Positions 1 to 10,067 of a DNA stretch of 56,844 nt are shown here, one piece after another. The position numbers were made by a program, and so were the translations under genes. Origin of the DNA: CAZJHX01 sp964545715 (GTDB lineage: Bacteria; Myxococcota_A; UBA9042; GCA-2863065); assembly GCA_964545715.1 (NCBI GenBank), contig CAZJHX010000064.1:1-56844 (forward strand), read 5' to 3'. Positions within the stretch are counted from its first letter, which is position 1. Each line of letters opens with the position of its first letter. A model generated the notes under the pieces. It was not told the DNA's origin. It saw only the letters and a program-made list of their open reading frames with translations, and made no database searches.

Positions 1-2
1 CC

Positions 3-1448
3 CCCCCCGGGCGGCCCGTGGGGGGGGGCGCGCCGGGCCCCCCCCACCCGACCCCCGACGAGAGCGCGCCGGCAGGCGACTTCTTCGGCTCGGGTGAGGC
101 CGATACGAGCAGCGCGGACAACGAGGAAGAGGACGACCTGGTCTGGCAGCGCCACGACAACTCGGTGCTGTTCTCGCTAAACGACATGGACGAGAGCAAG
201 CAGGCCAAGCCCAAGAAGGAGAAGAAGGCAGAGGCGCTGGCAGCCATCACGGCGGACTCGGGACTCATCGACATCCGCAGCTTTGGCAAAAAGAAAGAGG
301 ACAAGGCGCAGAGCGGCGACCTGTTCGGCGAGCTGGCGGGCGACGACACAGCGGCGCCTATCCGCGGGCCGAAGATCTCCGGCGCGGCCAACGTTCCGAT
401 CATCCAAAGGCGGCGCAAGCGCTCAGCGGGCACGATCTTTGGCGTGATCCTGGGCGCGGCCGCGGTCGCTGGGCTGACAGCCTTCCTCGTCATGCAGTAC
501 ATGGTGCCGAAGCCGGCGCCCGAGCCGGCCTCGGCAGCGGCTGAACCCTCTGCAGCGGCTAAACCCGGTGCAGAGGCGACACCCGCGGGGCAGCAGCCTT
601 CCGCGCCTGGAGCACCGCAGGCAGGACAGCCCACCACCGTCGCTGCCGCCGCCGCTCCGAAGCCCGGACAGCCCGCTGCCCAGCCGACCGCACCTCAGCC
701 GGCCGCTCAGCCGACGCCTCTGCCCGGTGAGCAGCCACCGGTGCCGCAGCACGATCCGCCGCCCAGCCCGACCGCCGCCGCTGCGCAGCCCGCGCCCGCC
801 GGCCAGCCGGGAGCCCCCGGACAGCCTGTCGAGGCCGCCGCCGGGACCACGGATCCAGCCGCAGCCGCCAAGCCGGCCGAGCCCAAGCCCGCGGCGAAGC
901 CCGCCAAGCCGAAGAAGCCCGCCAAGCCGAAGAAGCCCTTGACGCCCGAGCAGCGGGCCAGGGCCAAGGAGCTGCGCGAGGCGCGGCGTGCAGCCAGAGC
1001 GGCCAAAGCAGCCGCCAAGCCCAAACCGGCCGCCAAGCCCACGCCGGCGCCCGCCGCAAAGCCGAAGCCGAAGCCGGCGGTGGACCCGAACGCGCTGCTC
1101 AAAGGCATCACCGCATCTGCGCCGGCGGCCAAGCCCAAACCCGCCGCTAAGCCCGCCGCAGCGGGTGGCGCCGAGCTGCCGGACTCGCCGACCAACACCA
1201 AGGTGAAGCGCGTCATGCGCAAGGCCGCCGGCAAGGTCCGCAAGTGCGTGACCTCGACCGGGCAGTCCAACGTGCACGTGTCCACCTCGTTCCAGATCAC
1301 CCCCGGCGGCGGCGTCAAGGGCGTGTCCGTCAAGGGTCCTGTGGCGTCCACGGCCGCGGCCGGCTGCATCAAGGGCGCCATCGCCGGTCTCCGATTCCCG
1401 GCCAGCAAGAACGGCAAGCGCGTCAACTTCCCCTTCTTCGTCAAATAG
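3..1448 (+). CDS. AgmX/PglI C-terminal domain protein (5' end cut by window)
   Basis: The reading frame is open to the left edge, so the N-terminus is missing. Seen, numbering from the GTG at 18: an acidic segment with the signatures NSVLFSL and SGLIDIR; one membrane helix at about 135-160 (GVILGAAAVAGLTAFLV) after an RRRKR stretch; a 220-residue Pro/Ala/Lys-rich spacer; and a C-terminal TonB-like domain of about 85 residues (VKRVMRKAAGKVRKC, ending FPFFVK). The NSVLFSL/SGLIDIR segment plus this C-terminal domain is the arrangement of myxobacterial AgmX-type gliding-motility/envelope proteins, which usually start with a zinc ribbon and GYF domain; those would lie outside the window. The spacer probably crosses the periplasm. 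Role in this organism is unknown. The first 60 bases are very homopolymeric and may be unreliable. Confidence 0.75.
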   Translation, partial: PPGRPVGGGAPGPPHPTPDESAPAGDFFGSGEADTSSADNEEEDDLVWQRHDNSVLFSLNDMDESKQAKPKKEKKAEALAAITADSGLIDIRSFGKKKEDKAQSGDLFGELAGDDTAAPIRGPKISGAANVPIIQRRRKRSAGTIFGVILGAAAVAGLTAFLVMQYMVPKPAPEPASAAAEPSAAAKPGAEATPAGQQPSAPGAPQAGQPTTVAAAAAPKPGQPAAQPTAPQPAAQPTPLPGEQPPVPQHDPPPSPTAAAAQPAPAGQPGAPGQPVEAAAGTTDPAAAAKPAEPKPAAKPAKPKKPAKPKKPLTPEQRARAKELREARRAARAAKAAAKPKPAAKPTPAPAAKPKPKPAVDPNALLKGITASAPAAKPKPAAKPAAAGGAELPDSPTNTKVKRVMRKAAGKVRKCVTSTGQSNVHVSTSFQITPGGGVKGVSVKGPVASTAAAGCIKGAIAGLRFPASKNGKRVNFPFFVK

Positions 1449-1457
1449 AACTTGCAG

Positions 1458-1486
1458 TTGACGTTTCTACCCGCCCCGGGTAGATT
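1458..1486 (+). promoter_or_regulatory. Sigma-70-type promoter of rplC
   Basis: TTGACG (1458-1463), a 17-bp spacer and TAGATT (1481-1486). Transcription would start near 1493, about 57 nt before the rplC ATG. It is the only good match between the upstream gene and rplC, and implies that rplC is transcribed on its own. Confidence 0.5.
1467..1483. repeat. Inverted repeat overlapping the rplC promoter
   Basis: CTACCCG-CCC-CGGGTAG, a perfect 7-bp stem with a 3-nt loop, lying in the spacer and touching the -10 hexamer. It could be an operator or the terminator of the gene ending at 1448; there is no T tract after it. Confidence 0.35.
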
Positions 1487-1502
1487 CCGCCGCCACCCGC
1501 GA

Positions 1503-1523
1503 GACACGGCAGTTATCCGTGTC
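1503..1523 (+). promoter_or_regulatory. Leader hairpin of rplC
   Basis: GACACGG, a 7-nt loop, then CCGTGTC, a perfect 7-bp stem in the predicted 5' leader. It ends 15 nt before the Shine-Dalgarno GGAGGAG (1539-1545). It could stabilise the mRNA or bind a ribosomal protein; function is inferred only. Confidence 0.35.
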
Positions 1524-1549
1524 GACTACAAACGGAGCGGAGGAGACAT

Positions 1550-2203
1550 ATGAGCCACAGCGTAATCGGGCGGAAGCTCGGCATGACCCAGGTCTGGGAT
1601 GCCGAAGGTAACCGCGTTCCCATCACAGTCGTCGAAGTTGGTCCCTGCACGGTCACCGCCGTGAAGAGCGCGGACGGCAAGGACGGCTACGACGCCGTTC
1701 AGATCGCCTACCACGAGGTCAAAGACCGCAAGGTGACCAAGCCGATGGCCGGCGTCTACAAGAAGGCTGGTATCAAGCCGCACCGCCACCTGCGCGAGTT
1801 CCGCATCAAGCCCGGCGAGGGTGGCAAGTGGTCCGTCGGCTACGCCTACACCACCGAGGGGTTGAGCACGGGCCTGTTCGTGGACGTGACCGGCACCAGC
1901 AAGGGTCGCGGCTTCACGGGCGTCATGAAGCGCTACGGCTACCACGGCTCGGACCGCGGCCACGGCACGCACGAGGCCTTCCGTAACGTCGGCACCGGCG
2001 GCCAGGGCTCCGCAACGCCCGCGCGCGTGCCCAAGGGCAAGCGTCGTCCGGGCCAGCACGGCAACGCGCGCTCCACGCTGCAGAACGTGCTGATCGTCAA
2101 CGTGGACGAGCCCAACAACCTGGTCTACCTGCAGGGCGGCATCCCCGGCCCCAACGGCGGCATCGTCGAGATCAAAGAGGCCAAGAAGACGCCTGACGCG
2201 TAG
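1550..2203 (+). CDS. rplC: 50S ribosomal protein L3
   Basis: L3 binds the 3' end of 23S rRNA early in 50S assembly and reaches toward the peptidyl-transferase centre. The N-terminus MSHSVIGRKLGMTQVW and the later KGRGFTGVMKRYGY and VPKGKRRPGQHGN motifs are those of bacterial L3, and 217 residues is normal. The start is well set by GGAGGAG five bases upstream. The odd point is context: L3 normally lies between rpsJ and rplD in the S10 operon, but here an AgmX-like gene precedes it and dapF faces it with a 3-nt gap. The conserved tip reads GTGGQGSATPARV rather than the more usual GSIG..PGRV, so it may be a divergent or second copy. Confidence 0.95.
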   Translation: MSHSVIGRKLGMTQVWDAEGNRVPITVVEVGPCTVTAVKSADGKDGYDAVQIAYHEVKDRKVTKPMAGVYKKAGIKPHRHLREFRIKPGEGGKWSVGYAYTTEGLSTGLFVDVTGTSKGRGFTGVMKRYGYHGSDRGHGTHEAFRNVGTGGQGSATPARVPKGKRRPGQHGNARSTLQNVLIVNVDEPNNLVYLQGGIPGPNGGIVEIKEAKKTPDA

Positions 2204-2206
2204 GCG

Positions 2207-3010
2207 TTAGAGCAGCGACGTCTCGCCCACGAATACCGGCTCTGCGGGGCCGGTCATCCACACATCCCCTGTTGTCGACTCCACCCGGTAGGTGAGATCA
2301 CCGCCCGGCTGATGGATGAGCAGATCCGCGTCCACAGACAACGTCTCGGTCAAGACGCCGACCGCCGCCGCGCCCGCGCCCCCGGTGCCGCACGCCTGGG
2401 TGACGCCGACGCCGCGCTCGTAGATCACGACGTTTGCCTCTGTCGGTGACAGGACCTCCAGCCACTCGACGTTGGTGCCGTGCGGGAAAGCCGCGTGGGT
2501 GGCCAGCGCGGGACCGTCGGCGGCCGCCTCACCTGAGGCCGCTCCGCGCGAGATCACGAAATGCGGGTTGCCCAGAAACAGGTCGTGACCCGGCCATACG
2601 CGCGTACCGACCGAGACCTCCAGCGGCGCACGGTGCGCAGGGGGCCCTAGATTCACGCTGACGTCTTGTACCCGACCGGCCGTCAGGCGCGGGATGCAAC
2701 GCTGATCGCCCGCGTCCGAGCCGATCGTCATCGGCTCGGGAGCCACCTCGATCACGTCGACCAGCCAGCGTACGAAGCAGCGCAGCCCGTTGCCGCACAT
2801 GTCGGCGACGCTCCCGTCCGCGTTGAACACGCGCATGAAGTGCCCGCCGCCGGGCGCCTCGATCAGAGCCAGGATGCCGTCGGCGCCGATGCCCTTGTGC
2901 CGATTGCACACGGCGCGCGTCACCGCGGGGTCGATGTCGGGAAGGCCCCGGTGGTCGACCAGGACGAAGTCATTGCCGTGGCCATGATATTTCCAGAACC
3001 GGCGGCTCAC
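2207..3010 (-). CDS. dapF: Diaminopimelate epimerase
   Basis: Interconverts LL- and meso-diaminopimelate without a cofactor, supplying lysine and the peptidoglycan cross-linker. Both catalytic cysteines are present: Cys72 in MCGNGLRC and Cys207 in QACGTGGAG. The N-terminal KYHGHGNDFVLVD and substrate-loop RHKGIGADG motifs are also intact, and 267 residues is close to family length. It is the second gene of a minus-strand pair, starting 7 nt after the FHA-zinc ribbon gene, and is convergent with rplC. Confidence 0.95.
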   Translation of the reverse strand: MSRRFWKYHGHGNDFVLVDHRGLPDIDPAVTRAVCNRHKGIGADGILALIEAPGGGHFMRVFNADGSVADMCGNGLRCFVRWLVDVIEVAPEPMTIGSDAGDQRCIPRLTAGRVQDVSVNLGPPAHRAPLEVSVGTRVWPGHDLFLGNPHFVISRGAASGEAAADGPALATHAAFPHGTNVEWLEVLSPTEANVVIYERGVGVTQACGTGGAGAAAVGVLTETLSVDADLLIHQPGGDLTYRVESTTGDVWMTGPAEPVFVGETSLL

Positions 3011-3017
3011 AGCGCAG

Positions 3018-3533
3018 TCATTGCACGAAGGCGTCGAGCTTGGTGCCGCACTGGGTGCAGAAGTGCATGTGCGGCGTGATCTGCGCCATGCAAGTGGGGC
3101 AGCACGTGCGGCTCATCGCCTTGTCGACCGGGGTACCGCAGTGCACGCAAAACTGCATCTCGCTGGTGAGCACCGCGGCGCAGCCCGAGCAGTAGACCAG
3201 CTCCAGCGTCGGCGGCGCCGTCTGCGCTATCGGGATGGCCTCGAAGAGCATCTCGAAAAACGAGATCTTGAGGACGTCGCCGTGGTTGAGCGCAACGGGG
3301 CGGATGACCTTCTGGCCGTTGACGAACGTGCCGTTACGCGAGTCCAGGTCGTGGACGCGCACCTTGCCGCCGTGCAGCTCCAGGCGCGCGTGCTCTCGGC
3401 TGACCAGCTCGTCGTCCAGCTGAACGTGGCACGTCTCCCCGCGGCCCAGGATGATGTGATTGTCCATGGGCAGATGGTGGATGTTGTCCAGCAGCCGGAG
3501 CCGATACCGGTATTTGCGCGTAACAGTGACCAC
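3018..3533 (-). CDS. FHA domain protein with two zinc ribbons
   Basis: An FHA domain occupies about residues 20-95, with the phosphothreonine-binding signature in order: LGRGETCHVQL, SREHARL, and DSRNGTFVNG. It is followed by two CxxC...CxxC zinc ribbons (CSGC/CVHC, then CPTC/CTQC) that fill the C-terminus. No signal peptide or membrane segment is visible, so it is probably cytoplasmic. FHA domains read Ser/Thr-kinase phosphorylation; two such kinase-related genes lie in this window, but a partner cannot be named. It is cotranscribed with dapF (7-nt gap), which may be only a housekeeping linkage. The promoter must lie in the 68 bp shared with divergent gshB. Confidence 0.8.
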   Translation of the reverse strand: MVTVTRKYRYRLRLLDNIHHLPMDNHIILGRGETCHVQLDDELVSREHARLELHGGKVRVHDLDSRNGTFVNGQKVIRPVALNHGDVLKISFFEMLFEAIPIAQTAPPTLELVYCSGCAAVLTSEMQFCVHCGTPVDKAMSRTCCPTCMAQITPHMHFCTQCGTKLDAFVQ

Positions 3534-3601
3534 GTTCGGCCTATGTTCGCTGCCGGATCCGAATCTGTAAAGAGCAGCGGCCCTTTGGTAAGGTGCCCAC
3601 C

Positions 3602-4549
3602 GTGCGTTATCTCTTTGTGATGGACCCCATCGACGAGGTTCAAATCCACCTGGACTCGACGTTTGCGCTGATGATGGAGGCGCAGGAGCGCGGGCACCAT
3701 GTGCTGTATTGCCTGGTCACAGACCTGCGCCTGGAGCACGACGAGCCGGTCGCCACGGTACGGGCATGCACGGTGCGCAGTTCACAAGGGGAGCACGCAG
3801 CGCTGGGCGAGCCGTTTCGGCAGCCGCTGCGCGATCTGGACGCGATCTTCATGCGCAAAGACCCGCCGTTCAACATGGAGTACATCTTCGCCACGTACAT
3901 TCTGGAGGCGGCGCAGCCCGAAGCGCTGGTCGTCAACCGGGCGGAGAACATTCGCGGGCACAACGAGAAGCTGTACTCGCTGCAGTTTCCCGAGTTCTGC
4001 CCGCCGTGCCTGGTGACCGGCCAGGCCTCGGAGATCATCGCGTTTCAACAGCGGCTGGGCGGCGCCATCGTGGTGAAGCCGCTGGACGGCAACGGCGGTG
4101 AGGGCATCTTCATCATTCGTGAGGGCGACTCCAACCGCAACGTGATCATCGAGATGAGCACGCGACATGGGGCGCGTCCCATCATCGCCCAGGCGTATCT
4201 GCCGGAGGCGGCTGAGGGCGACAAGCGCATCATCCTGGTCGACGGCGTGTATCACGGCGCCGTGCTGCGGGTGCCCAGCGGGGCCGATCCGCGCGGCAAC
4301 CTGCACGTGGGCGCACGCTCGGTAAAGAGCACGCTGACCCCGCGCGAAGAGCAGCTGGTCAACGCGATGGGCCCCAGGCTGCGGGCCGACGGCCACATCT
4401 TTGTGGGCATCGACGTCATCGGCGAGCACCTCACCGAGGTCAACGTGACGAGCCCGACCGGCATTCACGAGATCAACGCACTGGACGGCGCCCACCTGGA
4501 GGCCGAGATCATCGACGCCGTGGAGCGGCGCATTCAAGGGAGCGCATAA
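3602..4549 (+). CDS. gshB: Glutathione synthetase, ATP-grasp
   Basis: Ligates gamma-glutamylcysteine and glycine using ATP. The family is recognised from FVMDPIDEVQ at the N-terminus, MRKDPPFNMEYIFATYIL, VVKPLDGNGGEGIF in the ATP-grasp and EVNVTSPTGIHEIN at the C-terminus. I start at GTG 3602 (MRYLFVMDPID), which has AAGG eight bases upstream; GTG 3593 is a possible start three codons earlier. No gshA is seen in the window. The next gene, a Cys-rich lipoprotein, begins 1 nt after the stop, so the two are almost certainly cotranscribed. Confidence 0.93.
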   Translation: MRYLFVMDPIDEVQIHLDSTFALMMEAQERGHHVLYCLVTDLRLEHDEPVATVRACTVRSSQGEHAALGEPFRQPLRDLDAIFMRKDPPFNMEYIFATYILEAAQPEALVVNRAENIRGHNEKLYSLQFPEFCPPCLVTGQASEIIAFQQRLGGAIVVKPLDGNGGEGIFIIREGDSNRNVIIEMSTRHGARPIIAQAYLPEAAEGDKRIILVDGVYHGAVLRVPSGADPRGNLHVGARSVKSTLTPREEQLVNAMGPRLRADGHIFVGIDVIGEHLTEVNVTSPTGIHEINALDGAHLEAEIIDAVERRIQGSA

Positions 4550-4550
4550 G

Positions 4551-5830
4551 ATGCGAGTTGGCAGCGTAATCATCCTCGTCCTTTCGGCGGCACTGATCGG
4601 AGCATGCGGCGGCGACAGCGGCTCGAGTGGGAGCACGGGCGACACCACGACCACCGGTGACGACACGACGGACACCGGCGACGACACCACCACCACCGAC
4701 ACGGGCGACACCACGGACACCGGCGACGACACCACGCCGGCGTGCGAGCCGCTGAGCACCGTCTGCGTGGCGGGCGACGTCTGGTTGTGCAAAGCCGATG
4801 GGAGCGACGTCGAGCTGGCGAAGACGTGCGACGAGGGGACGACCTGCGTGGACGGCGAGTGCGCGTGTGAGCCCCAATGTACAGACAAAGTGTGCGGCGA
4901 CGACGGCTGCGGCTCGACTTGCGGCGCCTGCCTGGGCAACGACCAATGCCAGGCGGACGGGACGTGCTTGTGCGTGCCCGATTGCACCGACAAACAGTGC
5001 GGCGGTGACGGGTGCGGCGGCCCGTGCGGGCCCGGCTGCGAGGAGGGCGTCGAGTGCTCCCCCAACGGAAAATGCGGCTGCACCCCCAGCTGTGACGGTA
5101 AGACCTGCGGGGACGACGGCTGTGGCGACAGCTGCGGAGACTGCGACGAGGGCGTGGAGTGCGCGCCCAACGGCCAGTGCGGGTGCACGCCCGACTGTGA
5201 GGGCAAGACCTGCGACTGGGACGGCTGCGGCGGCATCTGCAACAGCTGCATCGACCTGAAAAACGACGACGGCAGCACCGAGACCGCGTTTGGCTACGGC
5301 TCAGAGCCCGAGCTGAAGCCGTCCAAGCTGGGCTGCTTTGTGCGCTTCGAGCTGCCACAGAGCCACATGAAGCTCACGCGGTTCACGGCCGGCTGGATGT
5401 TCGGGCTGTTCAACCTGCAGGTGCCGTTTGAGCTGGTTTATGTGCCCGCCGCCGACGTCGACTGCATGAAGGGGACGGAGGGCGAGACCTGGTATGTAGA
5501 GTACTGCACCGCGGAGGCGGCCAAGGCGGTTCACATCGCCGATCTGCTGCCCAAGGAGCCGTACGTGGACCACCACGAGGCCGACGAGCTGGGAGAGGTG
5601 GTCTTCCCGACCAAGACCGTCTTCATCGGCGCGCGCTTCACCATCACCGAGTACCCGTTCTTTGTGTGCCCGGCCGACACCGAGAGCGAGGGCCACAGCT
5701 CCTTCATGTTCCCGCAATACGAAAACGAGGGCGTGGAGATCATGCAAAACGCCGCGTTCAAGGACTTTGAGCAGAACAAGGGCGCCATCCCGTTTCGCAT
5801 CCGCGCGGAGCTGACGCCCGAGTCTAAGCC

Positions 5831-5834
<4 letters not shown>
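4551..5834 (+). CDS. Cys-rich repeat lipoprotein
   Basis: A short signal peptide ends in LIGAC, a lipobox, so it is probably an outer-membrane or surface lipoprotein. A Thr/Asp-rich linker follows (about residues 28-62, repeated GDDTT/DTGDTT). Next come four tandem Cys-rich modules of about 30-35 residues with the pattern CxPxCxxKxCGxDGCG. A Cys-poor C-terminal domain of about 190 residues (from KNDDGS, including FELPQSHMKL) is not recognised. Such Cys repeats are common in secreted myxobacterial proteins and are probably held by disulfides. It starts 1 nt after gshB, and its stop overlaps the convergent regulator by 4 nt. Function unknown. Confidence 0.8.
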
Positions 5835-7780
<1,946 letters not shown>

Positions 7781-7787
7781 GGCGTTG

Positions 7788-9980
7788 CTATTTATCCCTT
7801 TTGAAGCGGCCCAGCAGCCCGCCCACCTTGCCTCGGAGACCGTCGCCGCCCGCCGCACTTTGAGCCTCGGCCTCGGCGGCGATGGCTTTCAGTGCCTTGC
7901 GCGCTTCGTGACAGCGCGGGTTGTGGCTCACGATCTTCTTGTACTGTTTTGCGGCGCGATCGAGGTCGCCCCGATCGCGGTAGAGGTCGGCCAGCATCAG
8001 CTCGGCCTGCTCAAAGTTGGCGCGCATAAGCACCGCGTCGTTGAGATAGGCCTCGACCTTGGCGCGGCTCGTGTCGCTCCACGCCTTCTCTTTGACCGCC
8101 ATCTTCCACATCGCGTGCGCACAGCGCAGATAGTAGTGCGGGTCCTTGTCGTTGAGCTGCAGCGCCAGCTGGAACTTCTCCAGCGCCTGGCGAAAGTCGT
8201 CTTTCTGAAACAGCTCACGCCCCTCGCGAAAGCGGTCCTGCGCCTCGAAGTACTTGCTGACCGCCTCATCATCCAGGCCACCGTGCTTGCGCTCCAGAAA
8301 GCGGCGCCGCGGCGGGTCGATCAGCTCGGAGATCACGTGATCCAGGGTCTTGCAGATCACTTCGAGATCGTCGCGGCTGTCCGCCGTCATGTAGGTGCCC
8401 ATGTAGGCGGTCGGGTCGTACTTGGCCCGCACCAGCGCGTGCGCGTCGTGAATCGCGCTGAGCGGCGCGCCCGGCTCCACGTTGAGGATCTCAAAGTGAT
8501 TCTGCGTGTTCAGGCGCTTCCGCACCTCGAAGATCGCCTCCAACATCGGGTCGTCGGGCGGCGCGCGCTCCGAGGCCACATCGGGTATCCACGCGGCCAG
8601 ATCGACCTCGCTCACCTCGTGGTCCGGCAGCTCACCGATCTCCTCCAGCTCCGGCTTCTCGGGCTCCTCGACCTTGGCCGGCGCCGGCTCGTCCATCTCC
8701 GTCTCCGCCGCCGCAGCAGCGACGGCGTCGGCCATCGCCTTGGCCAGGTCCTCGTCGCCGCGCATGGACGTATCGACCTCAAAGCCGGCTGCGTCCTCGT
8801 CCGCGGCCTCGGCGGCCGCATCGACCAGGTCAACATCCGGCAGGTCCACGCTGGTCGTCTCAAACTCCAGCGCGTCGTCGGACGCCTCCGGCTCCGCTGC
8901 CGTAAAGCCCTCGGCCGCGAGCAGCGCCGCCAGCCCACTGACCTCCTGAGTCGGGACACCCGCGGTCGGCAGGGCGGTCACTGCGGGCGCCAAGACCATC
9001 TCTGGTGGCGGCAACACGTCCGCGACGGAGTCCGAGGCCACATCCAGACGCGGTGCGGGCGCGGGCTCCGGGGCTCCGGCAAGCTCAATCGCCTCTTCCG
9101 GCTTGGGGGCGGGCGCCGGCTCAGGCTCAGGCTCTGGTGCCGGCTCGGGCTCAGGCTCAGGCTCAGGCTCCGCAGACGGCTCCTCGGCCAGGGGCGGCGC
9201 AACCGCAGGCTCCTTCTTTTTGGGAGCTTTGGGCGCGACAGGCGCGGGCCGGGGCTTGGCAGCCGACCGCTTCTTGCGCGACTCCCCTTCAAAGCGAATG
9301 ACCCCGGCCGCGCGCAGCGCAAAGATCAGCTTCACGGCGTCGTCGCCCTGCTCCGCCAGCGTGGTGCCCGTCTCCATGCCCGCGCTCAGCCCGCCGAACG
9401 CCGCGGGAAAGACGAACTTGAACCGCGGGGCCATGGAGTCCCACGACTCGGTCGGCAGGATCTTGCGCTGCAGCGCGCTCTTGAGCGCCGTCGCGTGCTC
9501 CGTTCGGTCCCACTCGCGGACGTAGGCGGCAAACGCGCGCACCGGATACAGCTTCATGCGCGCCGCGATCGGCGGGACTTTGCCATCCTCCATGCGAAAG
9601 CTCGCGTTGCCGGCGACACAGGCGTCGCCAAAGACGAAGTGGCTGAGCGCGGCCTGATACTGGAGGATCTTCTTTCGCTCCAAAATCCCCGCTTTGACCA
9701 TCACGTCCTCAAGGCGGACGTTCTCCTTTTTGGAAGTCTCGAGGTAGTCCTTCATGGCCGCTTTCGTGATCAGCTTGTTGCGCAGCAGGTGGGCGGCAAA
9801 CGAGTGCCGAGGGGCCGTGCCCATGCAGAAGCGTGCCTCTCCGGACACCACGTAGATGCGGACCTGGTCGTTGCCGAACTTCACGCGAACCACGCCGCTG
9901 AAGTCGCTGGACTTCAGAGTCTCGGTGAACTCCAGCAGCTCGTACCGGGCCAGGGTTCCGACGGGGTCTTGAGGCGGCAT
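7788..9980 (-). CDS. DUF4388 protein with J-like domain and TPRs
   Basis: 730 residues. The N-terminal about 250 residues match the DUF4388/PATAN type (SGVVRVKFGNDQVRIYVVSGEARF). A Pro/Glu/Ala-rich region follows with a Glu-Pro repeat (DNA about 9100-9175). At about 493-570 is a degenerate J-like domain (NHFEILNVEPGAPLSAIHDA) that lacks HPD, so it should not stimulate Hsp70. TPR-like helices follow at about 575-705 (LEKFQLALQLNDKDPHYYL). No signal peptide is visible. It is the first gene of an operon with the FHA-GAF activator, so it probably works as a scaffold or adaptor in the same pathway. The partner and output are unknown. Confidence 0.8.
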   Translation of the reverse strand: MPPQDPVGTLARYELLEFTETLKSSDFSGVVRVKFGNDQVRIYVVSGEARFCMGTAPRHSFAAHLLRNKLITKAAMKDYLETSKKENVRLEDVMVKAGILERKKILQYQAALSHFVFGDACVAGNASFRMEDGKVPPIAARMKLYPVRAFAAYVREWDRTEHATALKSALQRKILPTESWDSMAPRFKFVFPAAFGGLSAGMETGTTLAEQGDDAVKLIFALRAAGVIRFEGESRKKRSAAKPRPAPVAPKAPKKKEPAVAPPLAEEPSAEPEPEPEPEPAPEPEPEPAPAPKPEEAIELAGAPEPAPAPRLDVASDSVADVLPPPEMVLAPAVTALPTAGVPTQEVSGLAALLAAEGFTAAEPEASDDALEFETTSVDLPDVDLVDAAAEAADEDAAGFEVDTSMRGDEDLAKAMADAVAAAAAETEMDEPAPAKVEEPEKPELEEIGELPDHEVSEVDLAAWIPDVASERAPPDDPMLEAIFEVRKRLNTQNHFEILNVEPGAPLSAIHDAHALVRAKYDPTAYMGTYMTADSRDDLEVICKTLDHVISELIDPPRRRFLERKHGGLDDEAVSKYFEAQDRFREGRELFQKDDFRQALEKFQLALQLNDKDPHYYLRCAHAMWKMAVKEKAWSDTSRAKVEAYLNDAVLMRANFEQAELMLADLYRDRGDLDRAAKQYKKIVSHNPRCHEARKALKAIAAEAEAQSAAGGDGLRGKVGGLLGRFKRDK

Positions 9981-10004
9981 AGCAGCACTGCGACGGTAGC
10001 TTTC

Positions 10005-10020
10005 TGGGGCACCACGTGCA
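10005..10020 (+). promoter_or_regulatory. Weak sigma-54 promoter match
   Basis: TGGGGCACCACGTGCA has the required GG-N10-GC spacing (GG 10006-10007, GC 10018-10019) but mismatches the -24 element CACG. It lies 48 nt before the PocR activator gene, so autoregulation is possible; a chance match cannot be excluded. Confidence 0.25.
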
Positions 10021-10067
10021 AGACTTGATGCCGCGGCAAGGTCCCTGCCGCTCCACGGTTTCCGCAG

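Noticed and set aside
423..1277. Long open frame opposite the AgmX-like gene
   Set aside because: Its product is Gly/Arg/Leu-rich low complexity, a mirror of the Pro/Ala codons on the true strand; it has no motif.
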